A DNA stretch of 64,000 bases from Microlunatus sagamiharensis (GTDB lineage: Bacteria; Actinomycetota; Actinomycetes; Propionibacteriales; Propionibacteriaceae). The stretch's first letter is position 1, and each line of letters begins with the position of its first letter. A program made the position numbers and the translations under genes. Shown in pieces: positions 1 through 7,192 of the stretch. The DNA lies in NCBI RefSeq assembly GCF_900105785.1, contig NZ_LT629799.1, positions 682,001 through 746,000 on the forward strand, given 5' to 3'. Under the pieces are notes generated by a model. It saw nothing but the letters and a program-made list of their open reading frames with translations. It was not told where the DNA came from and made no database searches.

Positions 1-749
1 TCCGCACGTTCGGCCGGCTGCTCGAGCTGGGCGTCGTGCCCGTCGTCAACGAGAACGACACCGTCGCGACGCAGGAGATCCGCTTCGGCGACAACGACCG
101 GCTCGCGGCCCTCGTCGCCCACCTGGTCCACGCCGACGCGCTGGTCCTGCTCAGCGACGTCGACGCCCTGTGGACCGCGCACCCCGCCACCCCGGGCGCC
201 GAGCGGATCAGCCGGGTGGCCTCGGCGGCCGAGCTCGCCGACGTCGACGTGACCCGGCGCGGTTCGGCGGTCGGCACCGGCGGCATGCAGACCAAGATCG
301 AGGCCGCCGGCATCGCCACGTCCGCCGGCATCCCGGTCGTCCTGACGTCCGCCCCGCACGCCGGCGAGGCACTGGCCGGCGCGGAGGTCGGCACCCTGTT
401 CGCGCCCACGGGCAAGCGCCGCCCGACCCGCCTGCTCTGGTTGCGCCACGCCAGCGAGACCAAGGGCCGCCTCGTCCTCGACGCCGGCGCGGTGCGCGCG
501 GTCGTGCAGCGCAAGGCCTCCCTCCTGCCCGCCGGCGTCACCGGGGTCGAGGGCACCTTCACCGCCGGCGAGCCCGTCGACCTCGTCGGCCCCGACGACG
601 TCGTCGTCGCCCGCGGCCTCGTCGCGTACGACTCCGAGGAGCTCCCGGCCCTCCTCGGCCGCACGACCCAGGACCTCACGGCGGAGCTGGGCAGCGGTTA
701 CGAGCGCACCGTCGTGCACCGCGACGCCCTGGTCGTCCTCTCCGACTAG
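1..749 (+). CDS. proB: Glutamate 5-kinase, C-terminal part (5' end outside window)
   Basis: ProB phosphorylates glutamate to gamma-glutamyl phosphate, the first step of proline synthesis in the cytoplasm. The reading frame is open from base 3, so the start and the N-terminal third lie outside the window. The visible 248 residues begin inside the amino-acid-kinase fold, with the hallmark stretch VVNENDTV followed by FGDNDRLAA, then the GGMQTKIEAA segment. They end with a PUA domain (roughly the last 95 residues), as in full-length bacterial ProB. The partner gene proA lies further on at 2544, separated by three unrelated genes, so the two are probably not tightly co-translated. Confidence 0.95.
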   Translation, partial: RTFGRLLELGVVPVVNENDTVATQEIRFGDNDRLAALVAHLVHADALVLLSDVDALWTAHPATPGAERISRVASAAELADVDVTRRGSAVGTGGMQTKIEAAGIATSAGIPVVLTSAPHAGEALAGAEVGTLFAPTGKRRPTRLLWLRHASETKGRLVLDAGAVRAVVQRKASLLPAGVTGVEGTFTAGEPVDLVGPDDVVVARGLVAYDSEELPALLGRTTQDLTAELGSGYERTVVHRDALVVLSD

Positions 750-802
750 GCCACTGTCCCGGTCGTGGCGCCGCCGGTCCCTGCTGCGCTCCTCCTGACG
801 TG

Positions 803-984
803 AAGTGGTCCGTGCAGAGCCCGACGGGGCCCTCCGGCGGCCGCTTTCGGACCACTTACCGCCGAGCCGGTGCCTCTGCTTCGCTGCTGCTCGTCCTTCT
901 CGTCCGCTGCGGTCCGCCCGCATCGACCACTGGTCACTCCTCGTCGGCGGTACGCCGCGTACGCGACCACTGGTGACCAGTGGT
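803..984. promoter_or_regulatory. Cluster of GACCACT inverted repeats before the YdeI-like gene
   Basis: The 267-base gap after proB holds repeated forms of one element. AAGTGGTCCG (803-812) and CGGACCACTT (848-857) form a perfect 10-base inverted pair. GACCACTGGTC (925-935) is an 11-base palindrome with an odd centre. ACCACTGG-TGA-CCAGTGGT (966-984) is a perfect 8-base-arm palindrome ending about 30 bases before the GTG at 1017. The repetition of one half-site in several arrangements looks like multiple operator sites for a dimeric regulator. Which protein binds is not visible here. Confidence 0.45.
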
Positions 985-1016
985 CGTGACCACGGTCGGC
1001 TTGGGAGGATGAGCCC

Positions 1017-1481
1017 GTGAGCGAGGCGATCAGGTTCTCCGCGACGGTGGAGCTGCACGGCAAGAGCGCGACCGGGATCGAGGTGCCGGCCGAGGTCGTC
1101 GAACGGCTCGGTGCGGGCAGGCGGCCCGTCGTGCGCACCACCCTGAACCAGCACACGTACGCGACCACGCTCGGCGTGATGGGCGGGCGGACGCTGCTGC
1201 CGGTCAGCGCCGAGCAGCGGACGGCGGCCGGGATCGCCGCCGGTGACGAGGTCGAGGTCGCGCTCGTCGCCGACGACGCACCGCGGACGGTCGAGGTGCC
1301 CGACGACCTCGCGGCGGCGGTCGCGGCGGAGCCGGCGGCGCAGGCGACGTTCGACGGGTCCACGCCGAGCCAGCGCAAGGAGTGGGTCCGCTGGGTCACC
1401 GAGGCCAAGCGGGACCAGACGCGGACCGACCGGCTCGCCAGGACCGTCGAGGCGCTCGTGGCGGGACGGCGTACGCGATGA
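1017..1481 (+). CDS. DUF1905 / YdeI-OmpD-associated family protein
   Basis: This 154-residue soluble protein has an N-terminal DUF1905-type beta domain (about residues 3-95: opening FSATVELHGK, then a GIEVP strand) and a C-terminal YdeI/OmpD-associated helical tail (about 100-150, with PSQRKEWVRWVTEAK, the segment typical of that family). The biochemical role of the family is not established. The GTG start is supported by GGGAGGA at 1003-1009, seven bases upstream. Its stop overlaps the ATG of ogt by four bases (ATGA), so the two genes are probably co-translated. The promoter region upstream is rich in palindromes. Confidence 0.8.
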   Translation: MSEAIRFSATVELHGKSATGIEVPAEVVERLGAGRRPVVRTTLNQHTYATTLGVMGGRTLLPVSAEQRTAAGIAAGDEVEVALVADDAPRTVEVPDDLAAAVAAEPAAQATFDGSTPSQRKEWVRWVTEAKRDQTRTDRLARTVEALVAGRRTR

Positions 1482-1972
1482 GCGGGCTGTTCTTCGACCA
1501 GTACGACACCCAGGTCGGGGTCGTCGGGCTCCTGGCCGGACCGGCCGGTCTGCGACGGCTGGGCTGGGGCCTCGAGACGGGAGACGCCTCCCTCGAGCCG
1601 GACGAGACCGTGCAGCTCGTGCTCGGCCAGCTGCGGGAGTACTTCGCCGGCCAGCGGCTCGACTTCGACCTGCCGCTCGACCTGGCGCCGCTGGAGCCGA
1701 CGACGCTCGCCGTCCTCACCGCGCTGCAGGGCGTGCACGCGGGGGAGACCGTCACCTACGCCGAGCTGGCCCGGCGCAGCGGCACGGGCGTGCCGGCGCG
1801 GGCCGTCGGGTCAATCATGGCCGCGAACCCGGTGCCCCTCGTGATCCCGTGCCACCGGGTCGTCGCCGCGGACGGGCTCGGCGGCTACTCGGGCGGCGAG
1901 CCGGGCCACGAGCTGGAGACGAAGCGGTGGCTCCTGGAGCACGAGGGGGCGCTGCCACCCGCGCTCCTCTGA
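1478..1972 (+). CDS. ogt: Methylated-DNA--protein-cysteine S-methyltransferase
   Basis: The protein removes alkyl groups from O6-alkylguanine in DNA by transferring them to its own cysteine, in a suicide reaction. At 164 residues it matches the usual Ogt length. The catalytic motif IPCHRV is intact, with the acceptor Cys at 125, preceded by the DNA-binding helix-turn-helix (TYAELARRSG, RAVGSIMAANP with the Arg finger). The start ATG overlaps the stop of the upstream DUF1905/YdeI gene, implying translational coupling. An open frame continues further upstream, but it is the shadow of the neighbour. No Ada-type N-terminal regulatory domain is present. Confidence 0.93.
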   Translation: MSGLFFDQYDTQVGVVGLLAGPAGLRRLGWGLETGDASLEPDETVQLVLGQLREYFAGQRLDFDLPLDLAPLEPTTLAVLTALQGVHAGETVTYAELARRSGTGVPARAVGSIMAANPVPLVIPCHRVVAADGLGGYSGGEPGHELETKRWLLEHEGALPPALL

Positions 1973-1994
1973 GGACGCCTGGCAGTCTGAGCCC

Positions 1995-2504
1995 GTGGAC
2001 ATCTGCGAGCTGATCCTGTCCGACCACCACGAGCAGCGGCGCATGTTCGCCATGCTCGACGACGTGGCCAAGGAGGACACGAAGACCCTCGGTGCCCTGT
2101 GGAAGCGCCTCTCGACGATGCTCGAGGTGCACGCGCAGGCCGAGGAGGAGCTGTTCTACCCCGAGCTGCTCAAGCTCGGCGAGCGGCTGCACGACGACGC
2201 CGAGGTCGAGGAGACCGAGGACGCGATCGGCGACCACAACGACATCCGCGACGGCATCCTCGCCGCCCAGGACGCCGAGGTCGGCAGCGAGGCCTGGTGG
2301 AAGGGCGTCAACGACGCGCGGGAGGCCAACGACGAGCACATGGGCGAGGAGGAGCACGAGGGGCTCAAGGAGTTCCGCGAGCACGTCGACCTCGAGACCC
2401 GGCACCGCATCGGCGTGGCCTTCGCCGCGTACGAGGCCGAGCACGTCGACGGGGTCCCGATCGTCGACAAGGACCCCGAGGAGTACGTCCGCGACAACAG
2501 CTGA
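1995..2504 (+). CDS. Hemerythrin HHE-domain protein
   Basis: This 169-residue acidic, all-helical protein has the spaced histidines of the HHE cation-binding fold: His11/His12, His46 with Glu50 (HAQAEEE), His81 (GDHNDI) and His115 (DEHMGEEE). Members bind a di-iron centre and are linked to oxygen or nitric-oxide sensing, or to iron handling. No signal peptide or membrane segment is seen, so it is cytoplasmic. It starts at GTG 22 bases after ogt and may be read from the same transcript. The specific function cannot be named from the sequence. Confidence 0.85.
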   Translation: MDICELILSDHHEQRRMFAMLDDVAKEDTKTLGALWKRLSTMLEVHAQAEEELFYPELLKLGERLHDDAEVEETEDAIGDHNDIRDGILAAQDAEVGSEAWWKGVNDAREANDEHMGEEEHEGLKEFREHVDLETRHRIGVAFAAYEAEHVDGVPIVDKDPEEYVRDNS

Positions 2505-2531
2505 GCCGGGACCGGCGGGCGTCCGCGCCGC

Positions 2532-2537
2532 TACCGT
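2532..2537 (+). promoter_or_regulatory. TACCGT -10 box of proA (leaderless start)
   Basis: TACCGT ends six bases before the ATG of proA, the spacing expected when transcription starts at the start codon itself. There is no Shine-Dalgarno sequence between the box and the ATG. The identical hexamer at the identical distance precedes the CBS gene at 42887. This suggests proA has its own promoter despite the short gap from the hemerythrin gene. Confidence 0.5.
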
Positions 2538-2543
2538 AAACCC

Positions 2544-3782
2544 ATGAGCGTGCAGCACCAGGCCCTGGCCGCCCGCACCGCGGCGCAGACCCTCGCGACC
2601 GCGACCCGGGCGCAGAAGGACGCGGCGCTGCACGCGATGGCCGACGCCCTGTCCAAGGCCGAGACAGCGGTCCTCGAGGCCAACGCCCTCGACGTCGCCC
2701 GCGCCGAGCAGGCGGGGATGAGCGCCGCGATCGTCGACCGCCTCCGGCTCACCGCCGACCGCGTTGCCGGCATGGTCGACGGCCTGCGCGACGTCGCCGC
2801 CCTGCCCGACCCGGTCGGTGACGTGGTGCGCGGCTGGACCAACGCCAACGGCGTGGAGGTGCGCCAGGTGCGCGTGCCGTTCGGGGTGGTGGGCATGATC
2901 TACGAGGCCCGGCCCAACGTCACCGCCGACGCCGCCGGGCTCTGCCTCAAGTCGGGCAACGCCGTGCTGCTGCGCGGCTCCTCCTCGGCCGCGGACTCGA
3001 ACGCGGCCGTCGTCGAGGCCCTGCGCGACGGGCTCGCCGACGCCGGGCTGCCGGCGGACGCGGTACAGCTCGTGCCCGGCCCGCGCGAGGTCACCGACGA
3101 GCTGATGGCCGCGCGCGGCCTCGTCGACGTGCTGATCCCGCGCGGGGGAGCGGGCCTCATCGACCACGTCGTGCGCCACAGCGTCGTCCCGGTCATCGAG
3201 ACCGGTGTCGGCAACTGCCACCTCTACGTCGACGCCTCCGCCGACCCGGCGACGGCGCTGGCGATCCTGCTCAACGCCAAGACCCAGCGGCCCTCGGTCT
3301 GCAACGCGGTCGAGACGCTGCTCGTCCACGCCGACGCCGCGCCGCGCTTCCTGCCCGACGCGCTGGCCGCGCTCGCCGACGCCGGCGTGACCGTGCACGG
3401 CGACGAGGCGACCTCGTCGTACGGGCCCGGGGTCGTGCCCGCCGTCCAGGAGGACTGGGACACCGAGTACCTCTCGCTCGACCTCGCGGCCCGCGTGGTG
3501 AACTCGCTCGACGAGGCGATCGGGCACGTCCGCGACCACTCGACCGGGCACAGCGAGACGATCGTCACCGACTCGGCGTCGGCGGCGCAGCGCTTCACCG
3601 CCGAGGTCGACGCCGCGGCCGTGCTCGTGAACGCCTCGAGCCGGTTCGTCGACGGAGGAGAGTTCGGCTTCGGCGCCGAGATCGGCATCTCCACGCAGAA
3701 GCTCCACGCCCGTGGGCCGATGGGTCTGCCCGAGATGACGTCGACCAAGTACGTGGTGACCGGCTCCGGCCAGGTCCGCTGA
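2544..3782 (+). CDS. proA: Gamma-glutamyl phosphate reductase
   Basis: ProA reduces gamma-glutamyl phosphate to glutamate-5-semialdehyde with NADPH, the second step of proline synthesis. The 412 residues match the family length. The aldehyde-dehydrogenase fold is clear: IYEARPNVT (about 119-127), the [14 protein letters not shown] cofactor segment (about 136-149), GVGNCH, and QRPSVCNA with the catalytic Cys at 253. The C-terminus carries HARGPMGL as in other ProA proteins. It starts at an apparently leaderless ATG behind its own TACCGT box, so it can be expressed independently of the ogt-hemerythrin group. Confidence 0.97.
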   Translation: MSVQHQALAARTAAQTLATATRAQKDAALHAMADALSKAETAVLEANALDVARAEQAGMSAAIVDRLRLTADRVAGMVDGLRDVAALPDPVGDVVRGWTNANGVEVRQVRVPFGVVGMIYEARPNVTADAAGLCLKSGNAVLLRGSSSAADSNAAVVEALRDGLADAGLPADAVQLVPGPREVTDELMAARGLVDVLIPRGGAGLIDHVVRHSVVPVIETGVGNCHLYVDASADPATALAILLNAKTQRPSVCNAVETLLVHADAAPRFLPDALAALADAGVTVHGDEATSSYGPGVVPAVQEDWDTEYLSLDLAARVVNSLDEAIGHVRDHSTGHSETIVTDSASAAQRFTAEVDAAAVLVNASSRFVDGGEFGFGAEIGISTQKLHARGPMGLPEMTSTKYVVTGSGQVR

Positions 3783-3791
3783 ACCCGTAAA

Positions 3792-3805
3792 CGAACACTT
3801 GTTCA
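3792..3805. promoter_or_regulatory. LexA/SOS-box-like palindrome
   Basis: CGAACACTTGTTCA contains the palindrome GAAC-N4-GTTC, which fits the SOS-box pattern of Gram-positive and actinobacterial LexA (CGAAC-N4-GTTCG) except for its last base. It lies 75 bases before the ATG of the 46-residue membrane protein at 3880. It is a candidate only: a single 8-base match can occur by chance, and the distance to the -10 box is longer than usual. Confidence 0.35.
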
Positions 3806-3867
3806 CATCTGTGGACAAGACGGTGGACGGAGCGGGTGACGCACGCAGGGGCGTGCGCGGGACCCGC

Positions 3868-3873
3868 TAGAGT
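3868..3873 (+). promoter_or_regulatory. TAGAGT -10 box for the small membrane protein
   Basis: TAGAGT lies six bases before the ATG at 3880, the same geometry as the other leaderless starts in this window. No ribosome-binding sequence intervenes. It supports the short gene at 3880 as a real transcription unit. Confidence 0.45.
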
Positions 3874-3879
3874 GCGGGC

Positions 3880-4020
3880 ATGGAATTCGGACTGGCTCTG
3901 CTCGAGACCGAGCGCGAGCTGCCGATCCCCGCATGGGGCTTCGGGCTGATCGCCTTCGTGATCCTGCACGCGCTGCTGTTCATCACGATCGCCGTCGGCA
4001 AGGGCCGCCCGCACAGCTGA
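3880..4020 (+). CDS. Small single-pass membrane protein (46 aa)
   Basis: This short frame encodes 46 residues: an amphipathic, acidic N-terminus (about 1-17, with LLETERELP), one hydrophobic segment (about 18-40, from WGFGLIAF to ITIAV), and a short basic tail GKGRPHS. It would insert as a single-span membrane protein. Support for it being real comes from the TAGAGT box six bases upstream, actinobacterial codon use throughout, and its location between proA and nadD. I do not recognise a function. A LexA-like palindrome upstream raises the possibility of a DNA-damage-induced membrane peptide, but this is inference. Confidence 0.65.
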   Translation: MEFGLALLETERELPIPAWGFGLIAFVILHALLFITIAVGKGRPHS

Positions 4021-4079
4021 GCGGATCGAGCCCTGATCATCGCGACGACGACGGTCGCCCCCGCCCCGCCCGGGGTGGC

Positions 4080-4751
4080 GTGAGCCTCCGGTCGGGCGAG
4101 CACGTCCCCTCGACCGGTCTGGCACGGCAGCCGGGCAACGGCCGTCGACACCGTCTCGGCGTCATGGGTGGGACCTTCGACCCCATCCACCACGGCCACC
4201 TCGTGGCCGCGAGCGAGGTCGCGGGCCGCTTCGCGCTCGACGAGGTGGTCTTCGTCCCCACCGGGCAGCCGTGGCAGAAGGCCGACCGCGAGGTATCCGC
4301 CGCCGAGGACCGCTACCTCATGACCGTCATCGCGACGGCCTCCAACCCCCGCTTCAGCGTGAGCCGCGTCGACATCGAGCGGCCCGGCGACACGTACACC
4401 TACGACACGCTGCGCGACATCCGCGAGGAGCGCGGCGACGATGTCGACCTCTACTTCATCACCGGTGCGGACGCGCTCGACCAGATCCTCACCTGGCGCA
4501 ACGCCGACCAGCTCTTCGACCTGGCCCACTTCGTCGGCTGCACGCGGCCCGGCGTCGAGATCGACACCCCGAACATCGCCCAGCTGCCCCAGGAGCGGGT
4601 GACGCTCCTGGAGATCCCCGCGCTCTCGATCTCGTCGACGGCCTGCCGTCGGCGGGTCGCCGAGCAGGAGCCGGTCTGGTACCTCGTGCCCGACGGCGTG
4701 GTCCAGTACATCGCCAAGCGCGGTCTCTACCTGACCCCCGGGGACCAGTGA
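4080..4751 (+). CDS. nadD: Nicotinate-mononucleotide adenylyltransferase
   Basis: NadD adenylylates nicotinate mononucleotide to deamido-NAD, an essential step of NAD synthesis. The nucleotidyltransferase signature [11 protein letters not shown] is at residues 30-40 and the second nucleotide-binding motif ISSTACR at 184-190. The GTG at 4080 gives 223 residues with a short basic lead-in ([11 protein letters not shown]). An ATG at 4164 (MGGTFDP) is too close to the active-site loop to be a convincing start. The frame stays open further upstream over the small membrane gene, but that part has no family resemblance. It is followed closely by rsfS and a phosphatase, the usual actinobacterial order. 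Confidence 0.93.
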   Translation: MSLRSGEHVPSTGLARQPGNGRRHRLGVMGGTFDPIHHGHLVAASEVAGRFALDEVVFVPTGQPWQKADREVSAAEDRYLMTVIATASNPRFSVSRVDIERPGDTYTYDTLRDIREERGDDVDLYFITGADALDQILTWRNADQLFDLAHFVGCTRPGVEIDTPNIAQLPQERVTLLEIPALSISSTACRRRVAEQEPVWYLVPDGVVQYIAKRGLYLTPGDQ

Positions 4752-4842
4752 GCCCCGCCCCCGACTTGCCCCCGCCTGGCACGCTGGTCAGGTTGTGCCA
4801 GCTCCTGGGGAGTGGCAGCACCCCTGGACGAGAAGAGGCACC

Positions 4843-5211
4843 ATGACCGCCACCGAGCACGCGCTCGCGCTGACCCGCACCGCCGCCGAGGCGGCCGCCG
4901 ACAAGCTCGGCACCGAGATCGTCGCCTTCGACGTCTCCGACCAGCTCGCCATCACCGACGTCTTCCTGGTCGTGACGGCGAGCAACGAGCGCCAGGTCGG
5001 CGCCATCGTCGACGGCGTCGAGGAGGCCCTGCGCGGCATCGGCGAGAAGCCCGTACGCCGCGAGGGCGACCGCGAGCAGCGCTGGGTGCTCCTGGACTAC
5101 CTCGACGTGGTCGTGCACATCCAGCACAGCGACGAGCGCCGCTTCTACGCCCTCGAGCGGCTCTGGCAGGACACGCCGGGCATCCCGCTCGGGCTCGACG
5201 TCCGCCGCTGA
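4843..5211 (+). CDS. rsfS: Ribosomal silencing factor RsfS
   Basis: RsfS binds ribosomal protein uL14 on the 50S subunit and blocks subunit joining when nutrients are short. The 122-residue product matches the family throughout: AFDVSDQLAITDVFLVVTA near residues 27-45, ERQVGAIVDGVEE, and DYLDVVVHI near the middle of the protein. The ATG at 4843 follows AGAAGAGG at 4831-4838; an in-frame upstream start at 4795 would add an unconserved stretch. It lies 91 bases after nadD and 13 bases before the phosphatase, so the three genes are probably one operon. Confidence 0.95.
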   Translation: MTATEHALALTRTAAEAAADKLGTEIVAFDVSDQLAITDVFLVVTASNERQVGAIVDGVEEALRGIGEKPVRREGDREQRWVLLDYLDVVVHIQHSDERRFYALERLWQDTPGIPLGLDVRR

Positions 5212-5224
5212 GCCGGACGCCGCG

Positions 5225-5863
5225 ATGACCGCGGACCGCCTCGTCCTGTGGCGCCACGGCCAGACCGACTGGAACACCTCCGGACGGTTCCAGGGCCAGG
5301 CCGACATCCCGCTCAACGCGACCGGGGTCGAGCAGGCCCGCGACGCCGCCCGGGTGCTCGCCACCCTCGGTGCCGCGCAGCTCTGGTCGAGCGACCTGAC
5401 CCGTACGCGGCAGACCTCCGCCGCGCTCGGCGAGGCCACCGGTCTCGAGCCACGCCTCGACGAGCGCCTGCGCGAGGTGCACGTCGGCACGTGGGAGGGG
5501 CTGCGCGGTCCCGAGATCGCCGAGGTCGAGCCGGAGGCGTGGGCCGCGCTGCGCCGCGGCGAGGACGTCCGCCGCTCCGCGACCGGCGAGACCGTGTCCG
5601 AGGTGGGGGAGCGCGTGGCCGGGGCGCTCGTCGAGATCGCCGCGCAGGCGCCCGAGGGGTCCACCGTCGTCGTCACGACCCACGGGCTCGCCGGCCGGGC
5701 CGGGCTCTGCCGGCTGCTCGACCTGCCCTTCGGCCTGTGGCGCACGTTCGGGAGCCTGGACAACTGCGCGTGGTCGGTCCTGCACCGCCACCACGCCGGC
5801 GGCTACTGGCGGGTCGCCGAGCACAACGTCCGTCCGCTGTCCGTCCGGCAGACGATTTCGTGA
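5225..5863 (+). CDS. Histidine phosphatase family protein (GpgP-like)
   Basis: This 212-residue phosphoglycerate-mutase-like phosphatase has the catalytic RHG box at residues 10-12 (WRHGQTDWN), the supporting Arg60 (SDLTRTRQT), acid/base Glu84 (REVHVGTWEG) and the second catalytic His153 (TTHGLAGR). The neighbourhood nadD-rsfS-phosphatase is the same as for the mycobacterial glucosyl-3-phosphoglycerate phosphatase GpgP, so that activity is a reasonable guess. The superfamily is too broad for certainty. It starts 13 bases after rsfS and is followed by tRNA-Ala. Confidence 0.85.
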   Translation: MTADRLVLWRHGQTDWNTSGRFQGQADIPLNATGVEQARDAARVLATLGAAQLWSSDLTRTRQTSAALGEATGLEPRLDERLREVHVGTWEGLRGPEIAEVEPEAWAALRRGEDVRRSATGETVSEVGERVAGALVEIAAQAPEGSTVVVTTHGLAGRAGLCRLLDLPFGLWRTFGSLDNCAWSVLHRHHAGGYWRVAEHNVRPLSVRQTIS

Positions 5864-5935
5864 GGTCGCACCGGACTTGGTAGTCTTCTCGGGTTGCCGC
5901 GGGCCGGGTCACCGGAACGGACGGCACTCCCGCGA

Positions 5936-6011
5936 GGGGCTTTGGCGCAGTTGGTAGCGCGCTTCCATGGCATGGAAGAGGTCAGGGGTTCGAATCCCCT
6001 AAGCTCCACCA
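5936..6011 (+). tRNA. tRNA-Ala (anticodon GGC)
   Basis: The 76 bases fold as a standard cloverleaf. The acceptor stem GGGGCTT pairs with AAGCTCC. The D arm is GCGC-AGTTGGTA-GCGC. The anticodon stem CTTCC/GGAAG encloses the loop ATGGCAT, giving anticodon GGC (reads GCC). The T arm is AGGGG-TTCGAAT-CCCCT. The CCA end is encoded in the DNA (6009-6011). A possible promoter lies upstream (TAGTCT at 5881-5886 with a TTCGTG hexamer 18 bases earlier). No duplicated tRNA 3' end that would mark an integrated element was noticed nearby. Confidence 0.97.
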
Positions 6012-6331
6012 CCCAGGACCGGCGACGAGTCCGGTGCGGCTCGAAGGCGAGTGGCGTGGCGTCGTCCTCCATGTCCTAGCCGTGACAAGACCGGCGCCCC
6101 CGCCTCGGACGTCACCCGGCAGACGAAGTTCTCCCTGCGACCGGGAGTGCGCGAACGCCGTGCGGCTTCCAGCTCAACAAGGCTCCACCCGGACGACCAT
6201 GTGCGGGGCGCCGTACGAGCGGCTCGCTGCTGCGCTCGTGGCCTCGGGCCAGCGACCCTGCACAGGCCGCTGCACGTCGGGACCCTCCTCGGAAAGGCTC
6301 TCCGCCTGCCCGGCCGGCCCGGTGGTGCGGA
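6012..6331. other. 320-base gap without a recognisable gene
   Basis: Between tRNA-Ala and the end of the RbpA-like gene the frames are open only because of the high G+C content. Their products are Arg/Pro-rich and resemble nothing known. A weak hairpin (CTCCC...GGGAG) occurs just after the middle of the first half. I see no RNA gene, repeat or clear terminator in it. Confidence 0.5.
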
Positions 6332-6715
6332 TCAGGCGGCGTGCCTGGTCCTGGGGTTCAGCGGCCGAGGGGCGCCGGGTCCGATGTCGCCTACGCGGAG
6401 GAGCGCGAGGCGTTCGGCCAGCAGCGTCTCCAGCTCGGGCAGGGAGCGTCGCTCCCGCAGCATCTCCCAGTGGGTGCGGACGTGCTTGGGGGCTGACACG
6501 TCGACCAGGGTCCCGTCCGTCCGGGTGCTGACCGTCCAGCAGACCGGGCAGTCCCACGAGCTCGGCAGGGCCGCGTCCGCGGCGAAGACGACCGAGAAGT
6601 GGTGCCGGGCGGGGCAGTCGAAGTCGAGCTGCAGCCGGGGTGAGAGGACGACGCCCTTCTCGCTCTCGTGGCTCTTGTGCCCGAGACCGGCGGCCTTCAG
6701 CATCTGGTTGCGCAT
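6332..6715 (-). CDS. RNA polymerase-binding protein RbpA-like
   Basis: RbpA binds RNA polymerase and group 1/2 sigma factors in actinobacteria and stabilises promoter open complexes. This 127-residue product has the family layout. A basic N-terminal tail (1-27) is followed by a zinc-type core with Cys34, Cys56 and Cys59 (plus His38/His39 in place of the usual fourth ligand). The sigma-interaction helix THWEMLRERRSLPELE is at about 81-96, followed by ERLALLR. The C-terminal extension beyond residue 108 is unusual. The divergent core suggests it may be a second copy rather than the housekeeping RbpA. It is flanked by the tRNA gap and a short acidic gene, with no operon partner. Confidence 0.82.
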   Translation of the reverse strand: MRNQMLKAAGLGHKSHESEKGVVLSPRLQLDFDCPARHHFSVVFAADAALPSSWDCPVCWTVSTRTDGTLVDVSAPKHVRTHWEMLRERRSLPELETLLAERLALLRVGDIGPGAPRPLNPRTRHAA

Positions 6716-6893
6716 GACAGGCCTGCTTCCGACGAGGCGGAGGAGGCGCTGGACGCGTCCCTCCTGCCGGCGCCCACCCTAGGCTCGCGACCCTGACAGC
6801 ACGGGCGACCGGCGCTGCCGCAGCCCGGGGACCCGCACGCCATCTCCAGGGTCGAGCGGACCTGCCCCAGGTGTCCGGGTCCGCCCACCGCGC

Positions 6894-7073
6894 CTAGCGC
6901 ACGCCGACGGGGTGCTCGGTCGTCGCCGCCGCGTCGTCGTCAGCTCCCACCTCGGACCCGGTGTCGTCGGACTCGGTGTCGTCGTAGAGGTACGTCTCGT
7001 CCTCGTCGCCGTCGTCGCCGATGTCCCAGGCGACCTCCGCCACCGTCCATCGACGCTGGCTCTCACCCTCCAT
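6894..7073 (-). CDS. Small acidic protein of unknown function (59 aa)
   Basis: The frame encodes 59 residues starting MEGESQRRWTVAEVAWDIGD, followed by a strongly acidic tract rich in Asp, Glu, Thr and Tyr up to about residue 48. I do not recognise a family. The ATG at 7073 follows GAGG five bases upstream. A match to the response-regulator box YTCAG-N6-YTCAG lies 44 bases upstream of the start (7117-7132, read on this strand), which strongly suggests a real, regulated gene. It lies downstream of the membrane glycosyltransferase at 7193-8722, but the box between them indicates its own promoter. It is soluble, with no signal peptide or hydrophobic segment. Confidence 0.6.
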   Translation of the reverse strand: MEGESQRRWTVAEVAWDIGDDGDEDETYLYDDTESDDTGSEVGADDDAAATTEHPVGVR

Positions 7074-7116
7074 GAAGGCCTCGCTCTCGGTCGTGCCCCA
7101 TCGTCGCGAGCGGGGG

Positions 7117-7132
7117 CTGAGCCCGACCTGAG
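7117..7132 (-). promoter_or_regulatory. Response-regulator box 1 (CTCAG-N6-CTCAG)
   Basis: Read on the minus strand the site is CTCAG-GTCGGG-CTCAG, two 5-base direct repeats spaced 11 bases start to start, as expected for a tandem-bound OmpR/PhoB-type regulator. It lies 44 bases before the ATG of the 59-residue acidic protein. It is one of six such sites in the first 20 kb. Confidence 0.6.
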
Positions 7133-7192
7133 CGACGTCGGCGCCCGGGCCCCGACGGCGACGGCCTTGGGCCGGTGGTCCGACCGGGTCGG

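Noticed and set aside
1815-3818. Very long antisense open frame across the hemerythrin and proA genes
   Set aside because: It is a shadow of high-G+C coding sequence; the product is low-complexity and matches nothing, while proA on the other strand is unmistakable.
5936-6011. tRNA-Ala as an integration site for a mobile element
   Set aside because: No duplicated tRNA 3' end, integrase or phage-like gene was seen in the following sequence.
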